Source: an archaeon (GTDB lineage: Archaea > Nanobdellota > Nanobdellia > Woesearchaeales > GW2011-AR9). Taken from it: a stretch of 48,407 nt of DNA. Where the stretch lies: NCBI GenBank assembly GCA_002688265.1, contig NZCK01000018.1, forward strand, positions 1 to 48,407, read 5' to 3'. The notes under the pieces were generated by a model that was not told where the DNA came from, made no database searches, and was given only the letters and a program-made list of their open reading frames with translations. A program made the translations under genes and the position numbers. Below are positions 25,758-34,133 of the stretch, one piece after another; position 1 is the stretch's first letter, and every line of letters starts with the position of its first letter.

Positions 25758-26660
25758 ATGATAACAAGCAACCAGGGGAATAATTTGCAAGACGGTCTTA
25801 TTGATCGTTTCAAACGAAGTTGGGATGTAACCAAACAGACTTTCAAAATCATGATGCATGATAAAGAGATTTTGGCTTTTCCAATTCTTGCAGCATTTTT
25901 CTCTATAATCGCATTCATAGCTTTGGTAGCTCCAATTTTTGTAACTGCTTTTGTAACAGGGACCCTAGGTTCAGACGCAACTCCTTTACTGGTTTATCTA
26001 GGAATTTTTGTCTTTTATTTTGTAACAGCTTTTTTCTCTGTGTTTTTCAATGCTGGAGTTGTGCATATCGCTAAAACAAGAATGGAAGGTGGCGATGCCA
26101 CTTTTATGGATGGAATCAAAGCAGCAACCAGCAAACTAGGAAAACTAATTCAGTGGTCGCTACTTACAGCAACAGTAGGTTTAATCCTAAGTGCTCTAGA
26201 ATCTCAAGCAAGAAAAAAAGGAGGGATTATTGGGATGCTAGGGAAAATAGCAACTAGTCTTTTAGGTTTAGCTTGGGCAATTGTCTCAACTTTTGTAGTT
26301 CCTGCAATCATTTTAAAAGATCAAGGACCAATTGATGCTCTAAAAAGTTCTACTGCTGCAATTAAGAAAACTTGGGGAGAGAGTTTGATCAAATGGTTTG
26401 GACTTAGTACAGTTAAGAATGCCATCATGTTTCTAGCCACAATTTTATTTTTACTTCCAGGGATTTTGAGTTTTGGAATATCTATCTCTTTGGCAGTATT
26501 CTTAGTTGGTTTATGGATTTTAGTATTAATGTTAGTTTCAGTTGTGTTCAGAGCAGCTGATATGATCTTTGATACTGCCTTGTTCCTTTATGCTGATACT
26601 GGTAAAGAACCAAAAATGTTCACGGGCGGCGTGATTAAGAACGCTTTTCATAAGAAGTAA
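25758..26660 (+). CDS. DUF6159-type integral membrane protein
   Basis: This 300-residue protein has about six membrane helices. A soluble N-terminal stretch with RFKRSWDVTKQTFKIMMHDK precedes the first helix. Between helices lies VPAIILKDQGPIDALKSSTAAIKKTWGES, the conserved segment I associate with the DUF6159 membrane family. The function of the family is unknown to me. ATTTAAAC about 28 nt before the ATG points to a leaderless transcript. The next gene (26687) converges on it. Confidence 0.82.
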   Translation: MITSNQGNNLQDGLIDRFKRSWDVTKQTFKIMMHDKEILAFPILAAFFSIIAFIALVAPIFVTAFVTGTLGSDATPLLVYLGIFVFYFVTAFFSVFFNAGVVHIAKTRMEGGDATFMDGIKAATSKLGKLIQWSLLTATVGLILSALESQARKKGGIIGMLGKIATSLLGLAWAIVSTFVVPAIILKDQGPIDALKSSTAAIKKTWGESLIKWFGLSTVKNAIMFLATILFLLPGILSFGISISLAVFLVGLWILVLMLVSVVFRAADMIFDTALFLYADTGKEPKMFTGGVIKNAFHKK

Positions 26661-26686
26661 TTTTTATTCTTCTTTTTTTTATAAAA

Positions 26687-27313
26687 TTAAAATAGCCCTT
26701 GCCGGAGCATCTCCCTAGCTTCAATATCTTTCCCATCTACAAACCAACTAAGAGGCATAGCAGAACTAAGCCTCATTAAACCAGTTTTTGGATCGCGCTC
26801 AGGCGTATAAAGTAATTCTTTTTTCCCGTCTAAAGAAAGTTTCCAAGTTTTATCTTGGTGTTCGATGCCAGTATATGCAACAAGCACGTGACCTAATTGT
26901 TGAACAAAACTATTATTATCCTCCCCTGGATAAGAATTTTGATGCATTGTATCTAGTTCATCGGAGCTAAAATGTGAAACAAGACCCATTGCCGAGCGGA
27001 TAAGCCCAATTGCACTTTTCCTTCCAGAGACATAAGCATCTGGTTCTGAGTACACCCAAGAGTTAGATCCTGGAACGATTTCTTCACCTTCAACATCATA
27101 GAGTTGTAGAGAGTATGAATTTTCTCGTGAGAGTATTTCTTTCCATTCATCGTTGAATTGTTCTTTTTGTACTGTGATTAGAGCAGTGATCTCTTGGCCT
27201 CGAAATGATAATCCTTCGTATCTGGCAGAGATGTAAACATCATCCACTTGCGGATTTTCATTAATTACAAGGTCTTTAATGCTAAAAGGCACTTCAATTC
27301 TATCCATATTCAT
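26687..27313 (-). CDS. Hypothetical protein
   Basis: I do not recognise this 208-residue soluble protein. It is acidic, without signal peptide, membrane helix or zinc motif. The sequence reads as a mixed alpha/beta domain (MDRIEVPFSIKDLVINENPQ; LGHVLVAYTGIEHQDKTWKL). The start could be the ATG at 27313 or the one at 27307 (MNMDRIE). It is convergent with the DUF6159 gene and divergent from the PAC2 gene. Composition resembles the neighbours, so recent transfer is not evident. Confidence 0.68.
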   Translation of the reverse strand: MNMDRIEVPFSIKDLVINENPQVDDVYISARYEGLSFRGQEITALITVQKEQFNDEWKEILSRENSYSLQLYDVEGEEIVPGSNSWVYSEPDAYVSGRKSAIGLIRSAMGLVSHFSSDELDTMHQNSYPGEDNNSFVQQLGHVLVAYTGIEHQDKTWKLSLDGKKELLYTPERDPKTGLMRLSSAMPLSWFVDGKDIEAREMLRQGLF

Positions 27314-27449
27314 GATTTTTCATATAATAAAATAATAGTTCTCCTTGTGAAATATAAGGTATCTTAAGAAATTGCCATGAACGGGTTTTCTGATACTCCT
27401 TTTTTATGAATAACAAACTATTTAAACACTAAAATAGCTAAATAGATAC

Positions 27450-28256
27450 ATGACTTCTTGGGAGATAGAGTGGCATGTAAAAAAGCGCCCTAAATTAAAG
27501 AAACCGATTTTAATAGAGGGTTTGCCTGGAATTGCTAATGTGGGGAAGATTGCAATCGACTTTTTGGCTCAAGAATTGAAGGCTAAACATTTAGCTAGTT
27601 TTTATTCTCATTCATTTCCTCATTCAGTTTTCATTAATGAAGCAAATTTAGTTGAAGTTCCGAAGATAGAATTGTGGTATAAGAAGAATAAAGATCCTAA
27701 ACTGCGCGACATTTTAATATTGGCGGGTGACGTTCAACCAATAGATGAAAGAAGTTGTTATTCTTTTTGTGATGAAGTTGTAAAAATAGCTAAAGAATTT
27801 GGAGTAACTGAAATAATTACAACAGGAGGGATTGGTTTACAGACCTTACCTGAAAATCCTAAAGTCTACGCGACTGCTAACAATAAAGATTTTCTTAAAA
27901 GCTTTCAAAAAAAATCTTATAAGGTAGAGACCAAGATTTTTGGTGTTGTGGGACCGATCATTGGTGTCAGTGGGGTATTGGTGGGTACTGCTCAAAGAAA
28001 TAACATTAATGCTGCAGCTTTGCTTGCTGAAACTTTTGCGCATCAGATGTATTTGGGTGTTAAAGGTGCAACTGAGATTTTGAAAGTGTTGAATAAGAAG
28101 TATAAGTTAAAATTAGCATTGAATAAATTGAGTAAAGAAATTTCTGATTTAGAGAAAGAGGTGTTGGTTAAGACTAAGGAGTGGCTTAAGGAATTGTCAA
28201 CTACTCAGCAAGCGGGTGGAAAACTGCGCGGCAAAGATGCCAGTTATATCGGGTAA
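27450..28256 (+). CDS. PAC2 family proteasome-assembly chaperone-like protein
   Basis: This 268-residue protein matches the archaeal PAC2/PbaB family (ATP-grasp-independent chaperones that help assemble proteasome-related complexes). Family features are KKPILIEGLPGIANVGKIA at residues about 18-36, HSVFINEANLVEVPKIELWY, the strand ILILAGDVQPI, the glycine-rich TTGGIGLQTLPENPKVYATA and GVSGVLVGTAQRNNI. A C-terminal coiled coil (LNKLSKEISDLEKEVL) is present. ATTTAAACA about 28 nt before the ATG indicates leaderless expression. The real client in this organism is unknown. Confidence 0.88.
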   Translation: MTSWEIEWHVKKRPKLKKPILIEGLPGIANVGKIAIDFLAQELKAKHLASFYSHSFPHSVFINEANLVEVPKIELWYKKNKDPKLRDILILAGDVQPIDERSCYSFCDEVVKIAKEFGVTEIITTGGIGLQTLPENPKVYATANNKDFLKSFQKKSYKVETKIFGVVGPIIGVSGVLVGTAQRNNINAAALLAETFAHQMYLGVKGATEILKVLNKKYKLKLALNKLSKEISDLEKEVLVKTKEWLKELSTTQQAGGKLRGKDASYIG

Positions 28257-28355
28257 ATTCTTTTTGTTGGGTAAGCAGATAATTAATCAGAGCCCATAAA
28301 TCTTTTAAAGTACTCTAATTATTATTATTTAGGTGGATATGGTGTACTAAGAACC

Positions 28356-28733
28356 ATGGAAACCGACATTGAGAAATTACAAGCACGTTATAGTACGGCT
28401 CATTGTTATGATAGCTTATCAACAGAGCAAGTAGCATTTCTTTTAGATTCAAGAAACATGAATAAGAGTGATGCAGGTGGAGGTAAAACTGTTTGGATAA
28501 ATGGAGTTCATTCTGACCCAGAAGTTGGAACTTTAGTTGATATTGTTGACGTTTTTAGTTTCGCTTTTTTGAGAAACAGTCCGGGTAAAGCAGCTTATAG
28601 ATCAAAAAGGTTAGCTATTGCAAGACATCATTTTGGAGAAGAACATCTATTGGAAGACGGAACCTATCTTTTTGAATTAGCAGATGGAAACAAAGTGAGA
28701 ATAGAATATGATTGTGTTAAAGACCGAGTATAA
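28356..28733 (+). CDS. Hypothetical protein
   Basis: This 125-residue soluble protein is unknown to me. The middle reads SDAGGGKTVWINGVHSDPEV, with GGGK superficially like a P-loop but without the following S/T context, so I do not call it an ATPase. The C-terminus is beta-rich and charged. Its TAA stop directly abuts (no gap) the stop of the convergent Nop10 gene. A TTTTAAAG-like TATA lies about 50 nt before the ATG. Confidence 0.65.
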   Translation: METDIEKLQARYSTAHCYDSLSTEQVAFLLDSRNMNKSDAGGGKTVWINGVHSDPEVGTLVDIVDVFSFAFLRNSPGKAAYRSKRLAIARHHFGEEHLLEDGTYLFELADGNKVRIEYDCVKDRV

Positions 28734-28910
28734 TCAAATCAAACCTTTCTCTTCCCTCTCTTTCTCTTTAGCTTCACGACGATACGAAGCATACTTGTCA
28801 TCTAGAGAAAATCTAGGGGGTTTTGCTTCCACTGTTTTTGCGGAACATTTAGGACATTCTTGTTTCATTGTATAAATCTTACAATTTCCGCAACTTAGAA
28901 TTTTTTTCAT
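28734..28910 (-). CDS. nop10: H/ACA RNP protein Nop10 (not in ORF track)
   Basis: A 58-residue protein is encoded on the minus strand, beginning MKKILSCGNCKIYTMKQECP. Zinc ligands Cys7, Cys10, Cys19 and Cys22 are followed by AKPPRFSLDDKYASYRREAK, the helix that contacts Cbf5. Nop10 is a core part of the archaeal H/ACA complex that makes pseudouridine in rRNA. It is the last gene of the conserved archaeal operon eL42, eS27, aIF2-alpha, Nop10, which supports the call beyond the sequence alone. Length is typical (about 55-60). Confidence 0.97.
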   Translation of the reverse strand: MKKILSCGNCKIYTMKQECPKCSAKTVEAKPPRFSLDDKYASYRREAKEKEREEKGLI

Positions 28911-28964
28911 TTTCTCAATTATAAATCATTGTAGCTTGAGGTTTGGCAGCGCGTTCACCTTTAC

Positions 28965-29753
28965 TTATGCATCAAAGTCTGCCTTTTCTCTGCTAAAAGT
29001 GAAGTTTGACAATTTGTCTTGGTATTTACCTAGTATTTTTTCGATCGCAGAAATATCTTTTTCTGCGGCTTTTATTTCTTTATCTATAAATAAGAATTTA
29101 TATCTTCCTGCACCGAGGTATACGACTTGCATATCATCTCTCAAATTTTCTATTTTTCTTAAAGTAGACTTAACTTTTTCTACTCCATTACTAGTGTAGG
29201 TATGTAGTACAATCTCTCCTCGGAAAGTAGCAACTGGCTCTTTAAATTTTTCAGCAACCGCCACACTTAACTCTTTAGAAAGTTTTGCATCTAAACCTAG
29301 ATCTTCAAAGCTTGTTTGTCCAGCTACAACTTCTTTGAATGCGCTGTGAACGTAATGATATTCTTCAAGTAATTTTGAACTTATTGTTTTGTACAAATCT
29401 TCTGTTTTAAGTTTCAAGCGTTTAGCTAGATTTGCAATAATTTGTTCTGCTTTAAGCTCTTGTTTCATTTCGTCAAGTTTTTTAAGTTTAGCACCAGTAC
29501 CTACTCTTCGTAAAGACAAATCGATGTGTCCTCTATCTGTTTTCACTCTTAGAACTACACAGACAATTTGTTTTCCGACTTTTACATACTCTCGTAAATT
29601 TCGGATTCTTCCTGGTGCAATTTCACTGATGTGAATCATTCCAGAATCACCATATTCTACCATTTGAGCGAAAACAGAATTAGGAAATATCTTAGTAACG
29701 CGACAGAGAACAATTTCTCCTTCATCCGGTAATCCTTGGTGTTTGTAGAGCAT
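28965..29753 (-). CDS. Translation initiation factor aIF2 alpha subunit
   Basis: This subunit of aIF2 binds initiator tRNA with the gamma subunit. The N-terminal S1/OB domain is clear (GEIVLCRVTKIFPNSVFAQM...GMIHISEIAPGRIRN...GHIDLSLRR), followed by the helical domain and the C-terminal alpha-beta domain. I start at ATG 29753 (262 aa), because the ORF track's 29774 is a TTG and the family begins MLYKHQGLPDEGE. Neither start has a strong Shine-Dalgarno. It sits in the eL42-eS27-aIF2alpha-Nop10 translation operon. Confidence 0.95.
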   Translation of the reverse strand: MLYKHQGLPDEGEIVLCRVTKIFPNSVFAQMVEYGDSGMIHISEIAPGRIRNLREYVKVGKQIVCVVLRVKTDRGHIDLSLRRVGTGAKLKKLDEMKQELKAEQIIANLAKRLKLKTEDLYKTISSKLLEEYHYVHSAFKEVVAGQTSFEDLGLDAKLSKELSVAVAEKFKEPVATFRGEIVLHTYTSNGVEKVKSTLRKIENLRDDMQVVYLGAGRYKFLFIDKEIKAAEKDISAIEKILGKYQDKLSNFTFSREKADFDA

Positions 29754-29817
29754 TTTAGTTTGTTGAAATATCAAGTTGCCAAGTTAAGAGGCATAAAATA
29801 ATAATTGTGAAAGGGAC

Positions 29818-29994
29818 CTAAAAGATCTCAAGGACTCGTGCAGAAATTTTACTTTTTCCACCTGTTGGGTAGACAAGTTCTCTTGAACAAACCAGGCATG
29901 TAACTACAGTTGATGCATTTCCAAAGATTGTTTGCTCATTTTTACACTTTGGGCAGCGTATTTTAATAAATTTGGAGTTTGTTTGATCTTTCAT
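29818..29994 (-). CDS. rps27e: Ribosomal protein eS27 (not in ORF track)
   Basis: A 58-residue small-subunit protein begins MKDQTNSKFIKIRCPKCKNE. The zinc ribbon uses Cys14, Cys17, Cys33 and Cys36 (TVVTCLVCSRELVYPTGGKSK), and ends KISARVLEIF as in archaeal S27e. It starts 10 nt after the eL42 stop and is followed by aIF2-alpha, the usual archaeal order. It is absent from the track only because it falls under the length cut-off. Confidence 0.97.
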   Translation of the reverse strand: MKDQTNSKFIKIRCPKCKNEQTIFGNASTVVTCLVCSRELVYPTGGKSKISARVLEIF

Positions 29995-30004
29995 TTTATT
30001 ATGC

Positions 30005-30313
30005 CTATATTAATTCTACACGTTTACTTCTGATTCCGCTTGATTGAACTGAGCTTTTTTTACAGACCTGACAAGTATATCTAAAATCAGTTTTTTTAGT
30101 TGATTTAGCTCCTGTTCGCTTAAATTTGGTAATGGCTGGTTTTGAATATCTTCCACGTGAACCATTTCCTCGAGCAAGTCCTCTGCATCTAGCTCTAACT
30201 TTGCTTCCTTTGCTTAAGGAACTAGCAGTTTTACGCTTAACTTGTGCGATTTTATGCTCTGTATGTGTTTTACACTTTCTACAGAGTTTTTTTTGCAACT
30301 TAGGAATCTTCAT
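30005..30313 (-). CDS. rpl44e: Ribosomal protein eL42 (L44e)
   Basis: This 102-residue large-subunit protein lies near the E site. The two zinc half-sites are CRKC (Cys11, Cys14) and CQVC near residue 80, with the conserved middle RGLARGNGSRGRYSKPAITK and FKRTGAKSTKK. It leads the eL42-eS27-aIF2alpha-Nop10 operon. A TATAAA-like sequence occurs about 28 nt before the ATG (minus strand CTTTATAAAG), fitting a leaderless first gene. Length and charge are normal for archaea. Confidence 0.97.
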   Translation of the reverse strand: MKIPKLQKKLCRKCKTHTEHKIAQVKRKTASSLSKGSKVRARCRGLARGNGSRGRYSKPAITKFKRTGAKSTKKTDFRYTCQVCKKSSVQSSGIRSKRVELI

Positions 30314-30412
30314 TATGCTCGCTTGGATCGAGGATTCTTTATAAAGGTATCGCCTTTAGAAATGGGATAAATTAGTCATTTGAATAGGAAAATATAGAAA
30401 AATAGAAGGAAA

Positions 30413-30646
30413 TTATAGTTTGCTTAAAGCAGCATCAATTTTTTTTTGATTAAATCCTATGATAATCTCTGCTCCAATTTTAAGAACCGGGGTAGCGACT
30501 TGGCCACTCACATCAATAATTTCTTTGCGGGCTGGTTTATCTTCCGTTATATCTTTATCTTCAAAAGCAATTTTTTTCTTAGTCAGGTATGCTTTGGCTT
30601 TAGTTGACCATTTACAACTAGGAATTGTGTATATAATTACTGTCAT
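30413..30646 (-). CDS. Glutaredoxin-like small thioredoxin-fold protein
   Basis: This 77-residue protein has the glutaredoxin/NrdH layout: strand VIIYTIPSCKWSTKAKAYL, then GQVATPVLKIGAEIIIGFN with the cis-Pro TP motif. The active site is SCKWS, so only the first Cys of the usual CxxC remains (monothiol type). It probably takes part in thiol redox or glutathionylation-like chemistry, with unknown partner. Its length matches NrdH/glutaredoxin minimal domains. Confidence 0.88.
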   Translation of the reverse strand: MTVIIYTIPSCKWSTKAKAYLTKKKIAFEDKDITEDKPARKEIIDVSGQVATPVLKIGAEIIIGFNQKKIDAALSKL

Positions 30647-30757
30647 AGCAAATAATGAATCAAGCTCCTATTTATTTGTTGTGATTATTTAAGTTCTTTT
30701 TTCTACAAGCCAAGACAACAGGCAAAAAATATAAAGCACTAGCACCTTCATTATCTT

Positions 30758-31189
30758 ATGAGGCGCTTTGGAGAGACTTTATTACATACTTATTTGTTTA
30801 TAGCTTTATTTAATGGTGTAATTGGTTTAACAGAAATCCTTTCTCAGCTTTTGAATTGGGAGCAAGCTTGGTTCTCAGCTTTTGTAGGGATTTTTGCTTT
30901 AGTTTGGTTTTTAGCTACATTCTTCTTTGTAGCTTTGTTTCGGAACTACCGAATTCCTCATGTGTATTACATTTTACCTTTGTTTTACATAATCAGTTAT
31001 TCTAGTTTGAGTGGTCTTGCCTTGGTCTTTTCTTTCAAGGGTTTTTCTTGGGCTTGGATTCCTTTATTCTTTTTGTCAGCTACATTTCTTTCATCCAGTT
31101 TTGAGACAGTTTTTGCTGGAGCCCAATTAGGTAAAATATCTGCGCTGAAAAAGAATGTTAAGAAAGGGAAGAAAAATTTAAGTCTTTGA
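30758..31189 (+). CDS. Hypothetical four-helix membrane protein
   Basis: This 143-residue protein is mostly hydrophobic, with four predicted membrane helices and a basic C-terminal tail (KISALKKNVKKGKKNLSL). I recognise no family. The 3' end overlaps the convergent ITPase gene by 12 nt. A TATA-like AATATAAAGC lies about 28 nt upstream of the ATG, so leaderless expression is likely. Confidence 0.72.
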   Translation: MRRFGETLLHTYLFIALFNGVIGLTEILSQLLNWEQAWFSAFVGIFALVWFLATFFFVALFRNYRIPHVYYILPLFYIISYSSLSGLALVFSFKGFSWAWIPLFFLSATFLSSSFETVFAGAQLGKISALKKNVKKGKKNLSL

Positions 31190-31720
31190 TTTTTCTAAGA
31201 ATTTTTTTAATTCTAAAAGTGCCAAATATCTGTGACTACATTTATTCTTCTCAGTTAAAGACATTTCAGCATATGTTTTGCCAGTTCCAGAAACTTCAAA
31301 GATTGGATCAAACCCAAAATCACTTGCAGCTCTTGGCATTACTATTCTTCCATTAACAACACCTTCAAAGAAATGCATTTCTTTTCCATCAGAGTAACCA
31401 ATAGTGCAGACAACTTTTGTGCTATGGTCTGGTTGAGTGTGTACTCGTTGAACTCTCTCTTGATTACTTCCTGATTTATTCCAAAATTTTACTAAGGGTC
31501 CAGGAAATCCTTGAAACGCAGAAATTGAAAGAGACACATCTTCACAAAAAAGTGGTCCTGGGCATTGTTTCAATGCTTCTTGTAACTTAGCTGCAATTAT
31601 TTCTTTAGGATCCATTGATTGAATTTCAATTAAATCAATATCTAATTGTTCTATTTCAGGAAAAATTTGTTTTGCTTCAGAAAATTTGTGTTTGTTTCCG
31701 GTGATAAAGTATAATGTCAT
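31178..31720 (-). CDS. XTP/dITP diphosphatase (HAM1/RdgB family)
   Basis: This 180-residue house-cleaning enzyme hydrolyses non-canonical purine triphosphates (dITP, XTP) to monophosphates. Family motifs: N-terminal FITGNKHKFSEAK, LFCEDVSLSISAF (the catalytic-acid loop SxD-like region is CEDVSL), FQGFPGPLVKFW, AASDFGFDPIF and the C-terminal SHRYLALLEL. It lies 24 nt downstream of argS on the same strand, probably one transcript. Overlap with the convergent membrane protein is 12 nt. Confidence 0.95.
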   Translation of the reverse strand: MTLYFITGNKHKFSEAKQIFPEIEQLDIDLIEIQSMDPKEIIAAKLQEALKQCPGPLFCEDVSLSISAFQGFPGPLVKFWNKSGSNQERVQRVHTQPDHSTKVVCTIGYSDGKEMHFFEGVVNGRIVMPRAASDFGFDPIFEVSGTGKTYAEMSLTEKNKCSHRYLALLELKKFLEKSKT

Positions 31721-31744
31721 TTATGTTCCTCTGTTTCTTAATAA

Positions 31745-33448
31745 TCACATCTCTTCTGGTGCCGAAATACCTAACAAACTCAACCCATTCGCCAGAACTT
31801 GACGTACAGAATCAACTAACAATAATCTAGCATTCATCAATTCTTTATCATCTACCATTACTTTGTTGTTAACATAAAATTCACTGAATAACTGAGCCAA
31901 TTCTAGCACATACTGTGCAATTAAGTAGGGTTTATATTTTTCAGCAGACTCTTTAACGAATTCAGGATATTTAGACAACAGCAATAATACTTTTTTCTCT
32001 GAATCACTACCTAATAAATCAAAATTAACTTTAACAGATTTCTTCCATTTAGCTTTTCTTAAAATGCTACAGGCTCTCGCGTGTGCGTATTGAATGTATG
32101 GTCCAGTATCACCTTGTAAGTCTAACGCTCGCTCCCAATCAAAAGTCATTCGTCTGTTATTTTCTTTTATCTGCATTGAAAATTTAAGGGCTGCAAAGGC
32201 AATCATTTTGGTTCTTTTTTCTACTTCCTTTTTAGAAAGTTTAGGATGCCTTTCTTGTACCTCTGGTCTTACGCGACCCATCATTTTAGCAAACAAATCT
32301 GCATAGAGCACCATTGTTCCTAGTCGCGAGCTCATTTTTCCTTCGGGCAGATTCACAAGACCGTAACTAATGTGTGTTGATTTTTTTGCCATGGGTGATT
32401 TCATAAGTTCATATGTTTTGAAAACTTGTTTGAAGAATAATTCTTGTTCTGAGCCAACCACATGTAGGCTTTTATCAAATTTGAATTCTTTTTGTTTTAG
32501 TTTAGCCAGACCCATCTCTTTTGCTTGGTAGGTGGGATAGCCTTTCCCAGTCAAACCGACATAAACGTTCAGTTTATATTTTTCCAAATCAACAATTATG
32601 GCTCCATCACTTTCTTTTGCAATTTTTTTTGCAAGCAATTCATCAAACACTTTTTTGCCTGGCAGTTCAGCTTCACTTTCAAAGTATAATCTGTCAAATT
32701 TGACACCAAAATCTGTGTAGAAGACTTCAAAATCTTCTAAGCACCATTGTCTAGTTTTCTTCCAGAGTTTTTCTATTTCCTTATCACTATGTTCATACAA
32801 TTTTAGGGTTAGTTCTCGGATTTCTTCTTCGGCCGATTTGTCGCCTTTGTTTGCAATACTAACTTTTGAATATAATTTTCCTAGCCAAATTCCTTTGTCG
32901 TCAGTTGGTTCTTTCAATTCTTTGGCAAACTTTTTGTAACCCCAGATACATTTTGCAACATGTGGTCCAATGTCTCCTTGATAGTTAACTCTAATTGTTT
33001 TGTATCCTGCAGATTCTAATATATTAGCAAGAGCAGAACCAATAGAAATGTTACGTAGGTGTCCAATGTGAACTCCTTTGTGAGTGTTGGCATGGAAGAA
33101 TTCTATCATGATTGTTTCTTTCTTTCCCTTGCCAAAACCAAATTTTTCTTTTTCTTTTTGAACTGCAGTTAAAGTTTCTTTTGCAAGCACAGAATTATCA
33201 ATAAAGAAATTTAGATATGGTCCAACTATTTTTGTCTCATTGATCCATTTTGGCAAATTCAACTCAGAATTCAATTTTTCAGCAGCAGCTGCTGGGGCCA
33301 TCTTCCATTGTTTAGAAAGCACAAAACATGGAAATGCGAAATCTCCTAGTTTTGGGTCTGGTGGAATTGAAAGTAACTGTGTCATTTGAGGAACATCTAA
33401 TTTAACAGTTTTTGAAAGAAGGTTGATTAATTCCTCTTTGAAGTTCAT
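31745..33448 (-). CDS. argS: Arginyl-tRNA synthetase
   Basis: This 567-residue class I synthetase charges tRNA-Arg. The N-terminal Add-1 domain is followed by the HIGH motif in HANTHKGVHIGHLRNISIG, the KMSKS equivalent EGKMSSRLG near residue 370, and the C-terminal DALR anticodon-binding domain (YIQYAHARACSIL...NARLLLVDSVRQVLANGL). A TTTTATACAA box about 25 nt before the ATG suggests leaderless transcription. ITPase follows. Its substrate tRNA-Arg(GCG) with intron is at 47443. Confidence 0.98.
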   Translation of the reverse strand: MNFKEELINLLSKTVKLDVPQMTQLLSIPPDPKLGDFAFPCFVLSKQWKMAPAAAAEKLNSELNLPKWINETKIVGPYLNFFIDNSVLAKETLTAVQKEKEKFGFGKGKKETIMIEFFHANTHKGVHIGHLRNISIGSALANILESAGYKTIRVNYQGDIGPHVAKCIWGYKKFAKELKEPTDDKGIWLGKLYSKVSIANKGDKSAEEEIRELTLKLYEHSDKEIEKLWKKTRQWCLEDFEVFYTDFGVKFDRLYFESEAELPGKKVFDELLAKKIAKESDGAIIVDLEKYKLNVYVGLTGKGYPTYQAKEMGLAKLKQKEFKFDKSLHVVGSEQELFFKQVFKTYELMKSPMAKKSTHISYGLVNLPEGKMSSRLGTMVLYADLFAKMMGRVRPEVQERHPKLSKKEVEKRTKMIAFAALKFSMQIKENNRRMTFDWERALDLQGDTGPYIQYAHARACSILRKAKWKKSVKVNFDLLGSDSEKKVLLLLSKYPEFVKESAEKYKPYLIAQYVLELAQLFSEFYVNNKVMVDDKELMNARLLLVDSVRQVLANGLSLLGISAPEEM

Positions 33449-33508
33449 AGAGAAGGTTTAGCCGAATTTGTATAAAAGAGTTGTGGTGGATAGGCGCTGT
33501 AGAAACCA

Positions 33509-33865
33509 TTATTTCTTCTTTCTTTTCTTCACATTTTTCTTTTTCTTCTTCGCAGAAGTTTTCCTTTTCTTTTTTCTAGTTATGATTGGGTGGGTGTTCA
33601 GAATGGTTCGCAATTTAGATAATTCATCTCCAGTTAAGCTATGATCTTTTAAGAATTCTACATCTTCGTGAACTTCTTTGAGTAGGGCAGTTCTTCTTCT
33701 ATCAAAATAAAGTCGGATTAAGAAATATAACAAGTATAAACCAAAGATTCCTCCAAGGAGCCAACTTAGCCATTCTAGGACTGGTTGTATAGTTTCCACC
33801 AGATCCCCAAGTAGTATTTGCATCATTTCTGGGAGTCTATCTGAGGGCACATCACTAATTGCCAT
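33509..33865 (-). CDS. Hypothetical membrane-anchored protein with Lys-rich tail
   Basis: This protein (118 aa from my chosen start) has one membrane helix (LSWLLGGIFGLYLLYFLIRLYF), a short helical cytoplasmic region (LLKEVHEDVEFLKDHSLTGDELSKL) and a very basic end (KKKRKTSAKKKKKNVKKRKKK). I start at ATG 33865 because a TATA-like CTTAAATA lies about 25 nt upstream, while the track's earlier start at 33925 would fall upstream of that promoter. The family is unknown. The basic tail could bind nucleic acid, tethering it to the membrane; this is speculation. Confidence 0.7.
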   Translation of the reverse strand: MAISDVPSDRLPEMMQILLGDLVETIQPVLEWLSWLLGGIFGLYLLYFLIRLYFDRRRTALLKEVHEDVEFLKDHSLTGDELSKLRTILNTHPIITRKKKRKTSAKKKKKNVKKRKKK

Positions 33866-34039
33866 ATGCAAAAGAAACATATTTGTGTATTTAAGGGTTT
33901 GCTCAGAAGTATAGTAAAAAATCAAATTGTATTGGTCTTCTCACAGAAAATGAAGAAATTTTTCATCTTTTGGGTTATTAGAAACTGACAATACCTTTAG
34001 TGAGGCTGAAGTGAAGAGTAACGCCGCACCTCGCTTATC

Positions 34040-34078
34040 AAACCTTTCTGGTCCCAGCAACTTCGTTGCTATGGATTT
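34040..34078 (+). repeat. Dispersed palindromic repeat, copy 1
   Basis: AAACCTTTCTGGTCCCAGCA followed by ACTTCGTTGCTATGG matches an element at 39796 over about 38 nt. It contains the hairpin AGCAAC-TTC-GTTGCT. It lies in the region upstream of alaS. Confidence 0.5.
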
Positions 34079-34133
34079 GCGAAAGAATTTGGTAGTAAAC
34101 ATTATAAAAAGAAAGCACACACATCTACTAGAT

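Noticed and set aside
25516-25761. 81-aa plus-strand ORF over tRNA-Leu
   Set aside because: It is the translation of the tRNA and its duplicated 3' end, with no protein-like features.
28356-28733. P-loop ATPase call from GGGKT
   Set aside because: The motif lacks the preceding strand and spacing of a Walker A, and the protein is too short with no Walker B.
34011-34133. Upstream extension of alaS
   Set aside because: It contains a dispersed repeat and the probable TATA box; the family start fits ATG 34134.
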